A stretch of DNA of 64,000 bases from positions 1,054,001 to 1,118,000 of the forward strand of contig NZ_AP017422.1 in assembly GCF_002355595.1 (NCBI RefSeq). The letters run 5' to 3'. The DNA is from Filimonas lacunae. Lineage in GTDB: Bacteria > Bacteroidota > Bacteroidia > Chitinophagales > Chitinophagaceae. The position numbers and the translations under genes were made by a program. Positions 8,037-15,885 of this stretch are shown one piece after another. The stretch's first letter is position 1; the number at the start of each line of letters is the position of its first letter. Under the pieces are notes generated by a model that saw only the letters and a program-made list of their open reading frames with translations, did not search any database and was not told the DNA's origin.

Positions 8037-8082
8037 CAAAACTAAAAATGTGTATGCCTGATTTATTTAACCCAGGTTAAAA
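8037..8082 (-). promoter_or_regulatory. TTAACC palindrome and promoter of secreted hydrolase
   Basis: TTTAACCCAGGTTAAAA (8066-8082) is nearly palindromic and matches the site at 4289-4306. The leftward -7 box is CAAAACTA at 8037-8044, that is TAGTTTTG, the same octamer as in the other promoter. The gap between palindrome and -7 box is 21 nt here and 20 nt there. Confidence 0.72.
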
Positions 8083-8118
8083 TCCCTTTGGAATCAAAAA
8101 CCTAATTGGTAAAGGGAC

Positions 8119-8865
8119 TCAGGCAGAAAGTCCGCCATCGATAGTGATACTGGCTCCTGTGATATAGGCAGCATCCGGTCCTGCGAGAAAGCCGACCAGG
8201 GCTGCGATTTCTTCTGCCTTGCCATACCGGCCGAGCGCTGTTTTGGAACGCATCGCGTCCGCAAAAGCCCCGCTGTCCGGGTTCATATCTGTATCCACCG
8301 GTCCGGGTTGTACCGCGTTTACGGTGATCCCTCTTTTTCCCAGGTCATGTGCATAGCCCCGGCTGTACGAAGAAGCTGCTGCTTTGGTAGCTGCATAGTC
8401 TGTCAGATGAGCCGTGCCCACATAATTAGCCACTGCGGAGCTGATGGTGATGATTCTTCCGTTATCGCTGATATACTTTGCTGCTTCCCGGATGGCCGTA
8501 GCTATAGAGCGTATATTGATATCAATCTGCCGGTCGTATTGCGCTGTATTTTTATCTGCATCTTCTATTGGGCCGATGACAAATACCGCTGCATTATTTA
8601 CCAGGATGTCGAGCCTGCCAAAATGTTGAGCTGTCTGTGCGACAGCTGCTGCCACATCCTTTTGAAGGGAGCTATCCGCCTGAATGGCCAATGCTTTTGT
8701 TCCTGCCTTTTCCAATTCCTTTACAATGGCGTTCGCCTTCTCAGCGGAATTCACATAAGTAAAGGCAATACTCGCACCTTCTGCCGCTAATTTTTGTACA
8801 ATAGCCGCACCGATGCCGCGGCTGCCCCCTGTAACCAAGGCAACCTTGCTTGTTAATGATGACAT
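8119..8865 (-). CDS. SDR, 3-oxoacyl-ACP reductase-like
   Basis: A 248-residue classical SDR with the glycine motif T-G-G-S-R-G-I-G, the N-N-A motif in NNAAV and catalytic Y157-A-A-T-K161 with serines in ISSAVA. The C-terminal FLAGPDAAYITGASITIDGG is the standard end of FabG-like enzymes. It is the last gene of a six-gene leftward operon (11963 to 8119), starting 14 nt after the isochorismatase-like gene. FabG-like SDRs in such settings usually act on small ketones or quinones rather than in fatty-acid synthesis; the substrate is unknown. Confidence 0.88.
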   Translation of the reverse strand: MSSLTSKVALVTGGSRGIGAAIVQKLAAEGASIAFTYVNSAEKANAIVKELEKAGTKALAIQADSSLQKDVAAAVAQTAQHFGRLDILVNNAAVFVIGPIEDADKNTAQYDRQIDINIRSIATAIREAAKYISDNGRIITISSAVANYVGTAHLTDYAATKAAASSYSRGYAHDLGKRGITVNAVQPGPVDTDMNPDSGAFADAMRSKTALGRYGKAEEIAALVGFLAGPDAAYITGASITIDGGLSA

Positions 8866-8879
8866 AGTTCAATGATTTT

Positions 8880-9500
8880 TTATTGTTCAAGTGCTTCCAG
8901 GAATGCGGAGATTGTCAGCACCTCATGTCCGAAGGCAGGGTAGGATATCTCAATAGCTGCTTCCTGGGCCTTCTCGGTAAACTCAGCTACACCATCTGTG
9001 AGGAAGGTTACATGGTACCCTGCTTCCAATGCATACCTGCCTGTACCTTCCACGCATGTCTGGGATGTCAGCCCGGCAAATACCAGCTTTTCTATCCCTT
9101 TCGACCGGAGATGTACATCCAGATCGGTGTTGATAAATGCATTGTAGAGATGATGCCGTTGTGCAATAAACTCTCCCTCCAACGGACGTAAAGGATCGTA
9201 AAAATCGGCTCCTTTACTACCTTTCCAAAAGACTTGGTTCGCTTTGCCCCACTGCATCCGGGGAAGTACATAAGGGAAATCAGTAAAGGTGGATGCATCA
9301 AGGCCATGTGGTGCGTATACTACGGGAATACCCGCAGACCGCGTACCCGCTAATAACCTTTCCAGATTCGCTTTCAGGTCCATTTTATCCACCATCGGTT
9401 TAATCTGTTCGTGCAGCTTACCGTCTTCTGCGAGGAAGTCGTTCAGTACATCGACCAACACCAGCGCGGATTTGTCCCTGGGATAATTGATAGGATTCAT
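8880..9500 (-). CDS. isochorismatase-like cysteine hydrolase
   Basis: A 206-residue protein from ATG 9500 (MNPINYPRDKSALVLVDVLNDF); a longer frame would overlap the OsmC gene. It has the isochorismatase fold with D17 and catalytic C149 (GLTSQTCVEGTGRYALEAGY). The usual catalytic lysine is not evident: the corresponding segment reads F-I-A-Q-R-H-H-L-Y-N-A-F. Family members hydrolyse isochorismate, nicotinamide or related amides; the substrate here cannot be assigned. Fifth gene of the 11963-8119 operon, 25 nt after osmC. Confidence 0.82.
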   Translation of the reverse strand: MNPINYPRDKSALVLVDVLNDFLAEDGKLHEQIKPMVDKMDLKANLERLLAGTRSAGIPVVYAPHGLDASTFTDFPYVLPRMQWGKANQVFWKGSKGADFYDPLRPLEGEFIAQRHHLYNAFINTDLDVHLRSKGIEKLVFAGLTSQTCVEGTGRYALEAGYHVTFLTDGVAEFTEKAQEAAIEISYPAFGHEVLTISAFLEALEQ

Positions 9501-9525
9501 GTGAAGTATTAAATGATGAAATGCA

Positions 9526-9957
9526 TTAGCCGGGAAGTAACCGGGCATTGATGGTTGTTGGTAGCTTAATGATCTTGGAAATAGCGCAACCGACCCTGGC
9601 ACCCTCCGCAAAAGTTTGAAACTGTTGTTCGGATGCTCCTGGAATAGCCGCTTCCACGTTGAAGTGTATACTTTTTATTTCCGGTCTTCCCGCGTCATCA
9701 AATCCAAGATCCAGGTTCACCGTGGTGTTGATACTTGTCGTTTCCAGCTGGTTCTGACCGGCAATATTCGCTAATGCCTGGTTGTAGCAGGCTGCATGCG
9801 CCGCAGCGAGCAATTCTTCCGGGATAGCCCCCGGTGCATGCTCAAAACGGCTGCTATAACTTACCGGAACAGCTTCCAAAATACGTGTTTGTGTGGAGAG
9901 GGTACCATTCCCTTTCTTCCAGCTACCTTTCCAGGTAGAGATGCCTGTTAAGTTCAT
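9526..9957 (-). CDS. osmC: OsmC family peroxiredoxin
   Basis: A 143-residue OsmC-type thiol peroxidase from ATG 9957 (MNLTGISTWKGSWKKGNG). The two reactive cysteines are present: C57 in PEELLAAAHAACYNQAL and C124 in GCAISK. OsmC proteins reduce organic hydroperoxides in the cytoplasm. The gene is 28 nt downstream of the enoyl-CoA hydratase-like gene and 25 nt upstream of the isochorismatase-like gene, so it belongs to a TetR-controlled operon and points to an oxidative or electrophile stress theme. Confidence 0.92.
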   Translation of the reverse strand: MNLTGISTWKGSWKKGNGTLSTQTRILEAVPVSYSSRFEHAPGAIPEELLAAAHAACYNQALANIAGQNQLETTSINTTVNLDLGFDDAGRPEIKSIHFNVEAAIPGASEQQFQTFAEGARVGCAISKIIKLPTTINARLLPG

Positions 9958-9985
9958 GTGATCAGATTTGAATGTTGAATGAAAT

Positions 9986-10852
9986 TTATTCGCCGGCAAG
10001 CAACCCTAAATGATGTCCCAGCCGGTATTCGGTATCACTATCGGTCTGGAAACCTTTTTCCATCAATTTGGCCAGCAATGCCTGTGCTTCCGGGCGTTGG
10101 TACAGTTCAAAAAATTTGTTGGTGGATTCCTGTATCTCAAATGGATCAGGGCGGCCGCCTGCGCGTTGCAGCAGGATGGTTTTTGTGGCCTGCAATGCCG
10201 GTAATTCAAACCCACTGATCCGCGTTGCCAGGTTATTTACAAAAGCATCCAGTTGTTTATCCGGGAAAGCCCTGTTAATCCAGCCATAGACAGCAGCTGT
10301 ATCGGCGTCATAGTCGTCTGCGCTGACCGCGATTTCCAATGCGCGTGCATAGCCGGATAGTAAAGGCAGGTATTCCGCGGCACCGCCGCCTGGTAAAAGC
10401 CCCATACCTACTTCCAGGTGGCCAAAAATAGCCTGCTCTTTGCTGGCAAAACGCATATCGCAGGCCAGTATGAATTCAGAACCGATGCCACGAACCCGGC
10501 CACGAATAGAGGCGATACTAATGACACCGGCATTATGTAGCCTGTTCGATACATCCACCCACTGCTGTACCCCCAGCTTCCCGGACACCATGGGCACTTC
10601 TGCTCCCCGTAACACATCGAAGTGGGAAACAAAGTAGTCCTTGTGCGCGCTGTCAAATACGATTACTTTTAATGCTTTATCTGTTTCCACGATATCCATC
10701 AATCGCTGAAGCCCTGCAATCATATCCGGTCCCATCAGGTTGATAGGTGGATTGTCTAATGTTACCCGCCAGAAAGCGGCACTGTGCTTGGTGATGATCA
10801 GTGGAGCGTTATCCATTTTTTCAATAGATAACGGTGTGCTTGTAATAGCCAT
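9986..10852 (-). CDS. enoyl-CoA hydratase/isomerase family protein
   Basis: A 288-residue crotonase-fold protein. The core segment IASIRGRVRGIGSEFILACDMRFAS followed by FGHLEVGMGLLPGGGAAEYLPLLSG matches the family. The usual A-G-G-G-xx-L oxyanion segment reads R-G-I-G-S-E-F, and the glutamates used for hydration are not clearly placed, so true hydratase activity is uncertain. The start is ATG 10852 after a short N-terminal extension; an internal start at MDNAP is possible. It sits inside a redox operon, 32 nt after an SDR, rather than with beta-oxidation genes. Confidence 0.8.
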   Translation of the reverse strand: MAITSTPLSIEKMDNAPLIITKHSAAFWRVTLDNPPINLMGPDMIAGLQRLMDIVETDKALKVIVFDSAHKDYFVSHFDVLRGAEVPMVSGKLGVQQWVDVSNRLHNAGVISIASIRGRVRGIGSEFILACDMRFASKEQAIFGHLEVGMGLLPGGGAAEYLPLLSGYARALEIAVSADDYDADTAAVYGWINRAFPDKQLDAFVNNLATRISGFELPALQATKTILLQRAGGRPDPFEIQESTNKFFELYQRPEAQALLAKLMEKGFQTDSDTEYRLGHHLGLLAGE

Positions 10853-10884
10853 GAATGCTTATTTTAATTGTGTTCAATGAAATA

Positions 10885-11631
10885 CTAGTGGGTAGGATTG
10901 AGCATTTGAAATGCACCCTGGGGATCGCTGAAGAAAAATGAACGAAAGTCTTTTGTCTGACCTACATAAATTTCAGGTTCATCCTTTTGAATACCTTCCA
11001 GTAACTGCTCTGCTACGACAACCGCAGGAATACCATTTTCAGCTCCGCCAATGGCCTTAGAGAATTCCGTATCTACTAAAGGCGGCAGTAACTCAAATAC
11101 TTTTACCGGTGTGTTTTTTGCCAGGGAATGTCTCAGCGCCAGTGTATAGGAGTGCAGAGCTGCCTTGGTATCAGAATAAGTGGGTATCACGGTTACGGGG
11201 GTTATGGATACCAGTGAGGTGACATTGATAATAGCTGCCTCTTTTTGCAAAGTAAGTATGGGCAGCAGGCTTTCATTTAACCGGATCACAGCCAGGTAGT
11301 TTGTCAGCATCTCTTCGCTGGCTTTTTCAAAGGCATTGATACCATTCCCATGCGAGTATACATAACTCTGCGCCGCATTATTCATAACGATACTGAGGTT
11401 CTCAAACTCATTCGTTATTTTGTCGGTTAATTTTTTCACCTCTTCGCCTTTGGTGATGTCACAGGAGAATGTATGTACATTGTCCAGCCCTCTGGCTGCA
11501 TTGCGTAACCTGTCCGCATTTCTTCCGATGATCAGCACTTTGTTACCACGCTTGTTCAGCAACCTGGCTGTTTCCAGGCCAATGCCGGAACCACCTCCCG
11601 TAATCAGTACGGTTTTGTTTGAAATTTCCAT
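10885..11631 (-). CDS. SDR family oxidoreductase
   Basis: A 248-residue SDR with T-G-G-G-S-G-I-G, NNAAQ and the catalytic Y152-S-D-T-K156 with serine in INVTSLVS. The overall pattern (VLIIGRNADRLRNAA, ELLPPLVDTEFSKAIGG) is close to DltE/YqjQ-like SDRs. Second gene of the 11963-8119 operon, 11 nt after the DUF1330 gene. It is one of three SDRs within 6 kb, none closely related to another by eye. Confidence 0.86.
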   Translation of the reverse strand: MEISNKTVLITGGGSGIGLETARLLNKRGNKVLIIGRNADRLRNAARGLDNVHTFSCDITKGEEVKKLTDKITNEFENLSIVMNNAAQSYVYSHGNGINAFEKASEEMLTNYLAVIRLNESLLPILTLQKEAAIINVTSLVSITPVTVIPTYSDTKAALHSYTLALRHSLAKNTPVKVFELLPPLVDTEFSKAIGGAENGIPAVVVAEQLLEGIQKDEPEIYVGQTKDFRSFFFSDPQGAFQMLNPTH

Positions 11632-11642
11632 TTTGATGATTA

Positions 11643-11963
11643 TTATAAATGAACGTATGCTTCGTTTGTAATGCCAGGTATCCCTTCCATCAATAATACC
11701 GTTGTATTAGCCCCTTTAAACCGGTGAAGTGCTGCCGCCTGATATTCCGCGCTGTTATACCATTCCTGCGCAGCTTCCAGGGAAGGGAATTCCAGTATCA
11801 TTCCCCCAAGGATAGATGGCCCCTCCAGTACAGAATGTCCACGGGCTTCTGTCAGGATTTTAATGTTGTATCCGATCAGCGTACGCGGCACCATTTCTGT
11901 ATAAATGCTCAGCTCTTCTGTATCGGTTGCCTGTTCGAGAATGAAAATGAGATAGGCTGACAT
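11643..11963 (-). CDS. DUF1330 family protein
   Basis: A 106-residue protein of the DUF1330 dimeric alpha-beta barrel family. Hallmarks are VLEGP, GGMILEFPSLEAAQEWYNSAEYQAA and the following R-x-K-G-A segment. The biochemical role of the family is not established; the fold resembles small monooxygenases and muconolactone isomerases. It is the first gene of the six-gene operon, and the AATAGAC operator lies 32-53 nt upstream of its start. Confidence 0.88.
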   Translation of the reverse strand: MSAYLIFILEQATDTEELSIYTEMVPRTLIGYNIKILTEARGHSVLEGPSILGGMILEFPSLEAAQEWYNSAEYQAAALHRFKGANTTVLLMEGIPGITNEAYVHL

Positions 11964-11994
11964 TGTGCGAATAGAAGTTTAGCAAACATGTATG

Positions 11995-12016
11995 AAATAG
12001 ACGATATTGTCTATTT
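11995..12016 (-). promoter_or_regulatory. TetR-2 operator before six-gene operon
   Basis: AAATAGAC-GATATT-GTCTATTT is a palindrome with a 6-nt spacer. The same arms occur at 12750-12773 next to the TetR gene at 12906. It lies directly upstream of the DUF1330-led operon. A clean TAnnTTTG box was not found between the site and the start at 11963; TACATGTTTG (11980-11989 region, leftward) is the nearest match. LmrA/YxaF operators are remembered as TAGAC..GTCTA-like, which would fit this TetR branch. Confidence 0.75.
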
Positions 12017-12083
12017 TTTGGCGTGTTTGCAAAAACAAAATTATCCGGATGCTACAAGAGATTTATGAACCTATGGTAATAAA

Positions 12084-12701
12084 TTAAGCCCTGCCAAGGC
12101 ATTTGCTTTTTATCCTGCTGAGGGATTGTGGTGTCACGTGAAGATAAGATGCGAGGTAGTAGTTGGAGAACATATTGATCAAGTGGGGTTCTTCCAGTAG
12201 GAGTTTTTTATAACGCTCCGCAGCAGACAAGGTTAATAAGGAAGAGATCCTGTCATACATCACAATAAAAAAGGCTTCGTTCAGTTTGCGCATTAATTTC
12301 TCAAACACGGGTATGTGTTTGCACATGTACTCAAAGTTATCATAGCTCCACCGGATGGCCGTTACTTCGGTAAGTGTTTCAATGGTAAGTGTTGCAGGAA
12401 GTCCTGTGAGAAAGCTTTTGTAGTCATTGATAAATAAATTTTTTGCATTGCTGAAAGGTTCGTTGAAATGAAACAACCAGGTCGTGGTGGCTTTGTCCGG
12501 GTCTGTATAATAGGAGCGGGCTTTTCCGGATACAATAAAATAGCAATACCTGGATACGGTGCCTTCTCTCAGGATCACCTGTCCTTTGGGTATTACTATC
12601 TCCTGGGACCTGGCTATAATAATGTCTTCGGATTCCAGGTCAATCGCTGCAATGTTTTTCAGGTTCTTTAAAAGTGGCTCACAGAAGGATGCATCTGTCA
12701 T
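12084..12701 (-). CDS. Crp/Fnr-like regulator
   Basis: A 205-residue regulator. The N-terminal cNMP-type barrel shows VIPKGQVILREGTVSRYCYFIVSGKARSYY; the C-terminal winged helix shows NYYLASYLHVTPQSLSRIKSK. It is divergent from the second TetR gene, and the operator at 12750-12773 overlaps its own -7 box, so TetR-2 probably controls it. The six-gene redox operon begins downstream of it in the same direction (121 nt gap) but has its own operator copy. Confidence 0.82.
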   Translation of the reverse strand: MTDASFCEPLLKNLKNIAAIDLESEDIIIARSQEIVIPKGQVILREGTVSRYCYFIVSGKARSYYTDPDKATTTWLFHFNEPFSNAKNLFINDYKSFLTGLPATLTIETLTEVTAIRWSYDNFEYMCKHIPVFEKLMRKLNEAFFIVMYDRISSLLTLSAAERYKKLLLEEPHLINMFSNYYLASYLHVTPQSLSRIKSKCLGRA

Positions 12702-12747
12702 GGTATACTGATTTGGAGTGCGTAAATACGGATATGGTAAATCCTGT

Positions 12748-12783
12748 CAAAAATAGACAATTTCGTCTATTTTGGTATTTTTG
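12748..12783. promoter_or_regulatory. divergent promoters with TetR-2 operator
   Basis: AAAATAGAC-AATTTC-GTCTATTTT (12750-12773) lies between two opposed -7 boxes. The leftward box for the Crp gene is CAAAAATA at 12748-12755 and overlaps the left arm. The rightward box for the TetR gene is TATTTTTG at 12776-12783, 3 nt past the right arm. This is the same layout as at 2500-2526. A second possible rightward -7 box, TATATTTG, lies at 12876-12883, nearer to the TetR start. Confidence 0.78.
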
Positions 12784-12905
12784 TACGCGGTACCCGCCGG
12801 CCGGATATTATCCTATGGTAACCTTTCCGGTTGATAAACGTGGTAGCTTTGACAAAAAAAACAGGCGATTACATCTATATTTGGGTTATATCAAAGCCGG
12901 GAAAG

Positions 12906-13496
12906 ATGGGGAAAGCGGAAAGGACAAAACAAATGATCATAGAAAAAGCTTCTATTATATTGAATAAAAAAGGAGTGGAGGGCACGACCGTGGATAGTGT
13001 GCTGGAAGCTTCACAGGTGGCCCGGGGTTGCCTGTATAATTATTTTGACAATAAAGACGCGCTTTGTTATGAAGCGGTCGATTATTTATTGAAAAAAAAT
13101 GATGACCAGGTGATCTCCGTAGTATCGAGAGAGCAGACGGCAAAGAGCAAGATCTATGCCTACCTGAAATTTAATAAGGACCCGCTGGATACTTTCATTG
13201 AAGGAGGTTGCCCTATCCTGAATCTTGCGGCAGAAGCGGATGACAATAACCCCGTCATCAAAGAAAAGCTGAAAGCCAATATGCTTGCTGCGCAAAAATA
13301 TTTTACGGTTATTTTAAAAGAAGGTATCAGGTCAGGGGAGTTTAGTAAACGATTACAGGCAGATGAATTTGCTTACAAGATGTTTGCTTCCATACAGGGG
13401 GGGATCCTCATCAGCCGTGTCATCGGAAATGTGCAACCGATGCAGGCAATTATAAAAAGTATCAAGGCGGAGCTGAAGACCTTTGAAACAGAATAA
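12906..13496 (+). CDS. TetR family repressor (LmrA/YxaF-like), paralog 2
   Basis: A 196-residue TetR-type regulator from ATG 12906 (MGKAERTKQMIIEKASIIL), chosen by alignment with the start of the paralog at 2545; an upstream TTG at 12831 is rejected. The HTH reads TTVDSVLEASQVARGCLYNYF. The ligand-binding half carries GGCPILN and E-A-D-D, as in the first paralog. The palindromes at 11995 and 12750 are its likely operators, so it would control itself, the divergent Crp gene and the six-gene redox operon. The inducing ligand is unknown; LmrA/YxaF relatives respond to small aromatic compounds. Confidence 0.88.
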   Translation: MGKAERTKQMIIEKASIILNKKGVEGTTVDSVLEASQVARGCLYNYFDNKDALCYEAVDYLLKKNDDQVISVVSREQTAKSKIYAYLKFNKDPLDTFIEGGCPILNLAAEADDNNPVIKEKLKANMLAAQKYFTVILKEGIRSGEFSKRLQADEFAYKMFASIQGGILISRVIGNVQPMQAIIKSIKAELKTFETE

Positions 13497-13620
13497 TCTT
13501 ACTTAAATGAAGCGCATAATACCTTCCTGATTTGATAAGCGCGAGTTTAAGTAGGTTACATCCAAGCTATTTTTTGCCACGTGTGAAAATTTGTAGTGGT
13601 TTGTAATATTAGATGTTGTG

Positions 13621-13875
13621 TTAGTTTGTCTTTTTCTCAGGAGTAGGCTCCAATAATGTTTGGATATTAACTTCTAAAGCCAATGCTATCTTTCTTAAAT
13701 TAGATAAGGTAGGTTGGCCATGATTATTGCAAAATCTTGCTACTGAATTTAAACTGAGACCAATTTTTTCTGCCAAATCTTTTTGAGATACATCCAGTTC
13801 AAGCAATACAGCCTTTATTCTATTAATTTTTACCCTTGCTCCTGCTTTTTTAATATTTGATGATGACTTAGCCAT
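13621..13875 (-). CDS. XRE family HTH regulator
   Basis: An 84-residue Cro/CI-type DNA-binding protein. The helix-turn-helix (about residues 22-70) reads VSQKDLAEKIGLSLNSVARFCNNHGQPTLSNLRKIALAL. A lysine-rich N-terminus and a short tail flank it. It is the first AT-rich gene left of the integrated element and divergent from the element's gene string. It may keep the element quiet, but no operator could be identified. Confidence 0.85.
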   Translation of the reverse strand: MAKSSSNIKKAGARVKINRIKAVLLELDVSQKDLAEKIGLSLNSVARFCNNHGQPTLSNLRKIALALEVNIQTLLEPTPEKKTN

Positions 13876-14150
13876 AATTCTAGAAATTAAAGCTAATGAA
13901 ATATTGAATTATTACATCAAATGCTAATAAACAAAGGTTTATTAATCAACAGATTGAGTGTATTTTTAATAATCTTTAAGTTGTATAAAATAATATACAG
14001 TATGTATTTCATAAACTTATTTGTATATTAGCTATGGGAAAAGAAATTGTTTGTCAAAAATCAAGGAGCATGAAAGGCAAGTGTAATTCGCCATAAGAAT
14101 GTATTTTGCGAGTTCTAAAATATTTAAAGCGTGTTTGCTTTAATTCCTGC

Positions 14151-14365
14151 AACTGAAAACTACGACCTTTCAATTACGGCTGGAATAAGGTAAATCGCTC
14201 ACGTTACGCGTGGGCGTTCTTATTTCCGTATAGGGTGTCGTAGCCCTTCAGTTGAATAAGGACTAACCCACGCCTTTTTTGTCCTAAAGATGGACTGTTC
14301 TTCACGTGGGTTAATTACATAATCACCTTATTGTTTCACGGTAACTAGCATAGAAAATCTATGCT
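14151..14365 (+). ncRNA. multi-hairpin structured region, possible RNA or origin
   Basis: The 506-nt gap 13876-14381 holds no gene but has four nested or successive inverted repeats. The outer stem pairs 14151-14166 (AACTGAAAACTACGAC) with 14237-14253 (GTCGTAGCCCTTCAGTT), with a short internal mismatch. Inside it GGAATAAG (14182-14189) faces CTTATTTCC (14219-14227), and CGCTCACG (14196-14203) faces CGTGGGCG (14209-14216). A second fold pairs TAACCCACG (14264-14272) with CGTGGGTTA (14305-14313). A third is AGCATAGA-AAA-TCTATGCT (14347-14365), 16 nt before the next start. It could be a structured leader RNA, a transfer origin or a recombination site; the family is not recognised. Confidence 0.5.
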
Positions 14366-14381
14366 TAGGTAATCCTTTTGT

Positions 14382-15284
14382 ATGTTAAACACATTAGAAC
14401 ACCTTACCCCAAATCAAAAAATGGAGTTGGATCAGTTTGTACTTAATGTAAAGACTGAAATACCCACTGACAAAATCATCTGCTACGGCTCCAGGTTAAA
14501 AAGTAAAACAAGTCTAGGCTGCTTCTTCAATGATGGAAATAGTAATTATCATTTAGAATGCGACCTGCTATTAATATTAAAGGAAGAATGTAAATGGCTT
14601 ATACATGAGATACTGGATATTCTTGATAAGCAGGAGAACGAGTATATTTCGGCAACATTCATTATCTACAGATTGAATACCGTAAATGAAGCTATTCTTA
14701 TTGGTAATAGGTTCTTTGTTAATATTCAGAGAAAAGGTCTGCCACTTTATGATAGTACAGATCAGCTATTGTTTCAATCCGCTGTAAACATTGAACTAGC
14801 GGATTGGGTGCTTGTAGCCGAAAATGATTGGGAACGGCTTCATAAAAAAGCTATAGACTTTTTAAAAGGAGCGGGGTTTTATAAAGGTCAGCAAAACTTT
14901 GAATATTGTGTTTTTTTACTTCATCAGAGTATTGAACAAATAGCTGCCGCCCTTCTTCTTTCTATCGTTGGTTATCGTCACTCATTGCATAATACCTACA
15001 GGATTATCAAACTTTTACAACAAGTGGGTTTGGATGCCGCCAAATTGTTTCCCGCCAATACTGCTGAGGAGAAAGAAATCTTTTCAGTACTCCGGTATAG
15101 TTATGGAGATGCGAGGTATAATAAAGACTACACTGTGTCGAAAGAAATGGCAGGTGTTATATATGGTAGAGTGAAACAGCTTATCAAGGATGCTGAATCG
15201 GTCTATCAATGGCATAAAGAAAGATGGCAGGAAAAGCTTCGTAATGAATCTAGCACTTTATCAGCTGTAGTAGTTAACAGTTAA
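14382..15284 (+). CDS. nucleotidyltransferase-HEPN fusion protein
   Basis: A 300-residue protein with two parts. Residues ~25-70 carry the minimal nucleotidyltransferase (MNT) signature G36-S37-R with acidic residues E59-x-D61 (YHLECDLLLIL). Residues ~150-280 form a helical HEPN domain (NFEYCVFLLHQSIEQIAAALLL, then a Y-G-D-A-R-Y segment with R245-x4-Y250). MNT and HEPN proteins are usually partners in toxin-antitoxin pairs, where the MNT protein adenylylates the HEPN RNase; here both are in one chain, as in several mobile-element proteins of Bacteroidota. The classic R-x4-6-H RNase motif is not obvious. It heads a string of small genes; the next starts 10 nt downstream. Confidence 0.72.
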   Translation: MLNTLEHLTPNQKMELDQFVLNVKTEIPTDKIICYGSRLKSKTSLGCFFNDGNSNYHLECDLLLILKEECKWLIHEILDILDKQENEYISATFIIYRLNTVNEAILIGNRFFVNIQRKGLPLYDSTDQLLFQSAVNIELADWVLVAENDWERLHKKAIDFLKGAGFYKGQQNFEYCVFLLHQSIEQIAAALLLSIVGYRHSLHNTYRIIKLLQQVGLDAAKLFPANTAEEKEIFSVLRYSYGDARYNKDYTVSKEMAGVIYGRVKQLIKDAESVYQWHKERWQEKLRNESSTLSAVVVNS

Positions 15285-15294
15285 ATCTCACCTT

Positions 15295-15657
15295 ATGAAA
15301 TCAATTCATATAAAAGCAAAATTTCAGCTAACTGAGAGTTTTTGTCATGCGTGTGAGGTTGCTGGAACTACGCCGGAGGCGGCGCTACAAAAGTTTATCA
15401 ATAGCGTTACTATAGAAGGCTATTTACAAGAGTTTAATAAAAGCAGCGCTAAACTATCCGGCGAATTTATTAGACTATCCTTCCATAATCTTGAGGCTGA
15501 TGGTGCACTTTTAAAGAATGATACTATAAGGGCTCAAATTTCAATGAGCTTCTTTCAAAAGATAGCTTCTTTAAGATCGTCAGACAGAAGCCCGGAAGAT
15601 AAAAAACTGCTGTATAAACAACTCATTGCGGATTGGTTTAACCTGATTTTTGATTAA
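15295..15657 (+). CDS. small element protein, unknown function
   Basis: A 120-residue soluble protein, rich in predicted helix, with no domain I recognise. The opening (K-A-K-F-Q-L-T-E-S-F, then ACEVAGTTPEAALQKFINSV) recalls short proteins often met on Bacteroidota mobile elements. It follows the MNT-HEPN gene by 10 nt and precedes the next gene by 12 nt, so it is part of the same transcript. Composition is AT-rich like the rest of the element. Confidence 0.65.
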   Translation: MKSIHIKAKFQLTESFCHACEVAGTTPEAALQKFINSVTIEGYLQEFNKSSAKLSGEFIRLSFHNLEADGALLKNDTIRAQISMSFFQKIASLRSSDRSPEDKKLLYKQLIADWFNLIFD

Positions 15658-15669
15658 TCCCTAAAATTT

Positions 15670-15885
15670 ATGGAAAAGGAATTTACCCTTCGGATAGAAG
15701 CCGAAATGGCATTGCTATGTGATATGCTCCGCATTTGTCCTAAAGCTGTGCTTCAGTTATACATAGAACATGTAGATCTGGATAGGATGGAAGAGGAACC
15801 GCCAAATTTTGCCATCATGATAGCAACGGTGCTTTTCTTTCGGGATGATATTGATAAGTATAAAACTCAAAATGGTTTATTATGA
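15670..15885 (+). CDS. small element protein, unknown function
   Basis: A 71-residue acidic protein with a likely helical core (EMALLCDMLRICPKAVLQLYIEHVDLDRM). It shares with the preceding protein an N-terminal strand (FTLRIEAE) followed by a 'L-x-P-x-A-x-L-Q' helix, so the two may be distant relatives. Its stop overlaps the start of the next gene (ATGA at 15882), which indicates translational coupling. Function unknown. Confidence 0.6.
   Translation: MEKEFTLRIEAEMALLCDMLRICPKAVLQLYIEHVDLDRMEEEPPNFAIMIATVLFFRDDIDKYKTQNGLL

Noticed and set aside
9501-9611. N-terminal extension of the isochorismatase-like protein
   Set aside because: It overlaps the end of the OsmC gene; the isochorismatase fold begins at MNPINYPRDKSAL.
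12831-12905. Upstream TTG start for the second TetR gene
   Set aside because: The extra 25 residues have no counterpart in the paralog, and a possible -7 box (12876-12883) lies within them.
1-13500. Left region as part of the same integrated element
   Set aside because: Base composition is clearly higher in G+C than the 13.6-19 kb block, and no mobility gene or att copy was found; it cannot be excluded, but there is no direct support.
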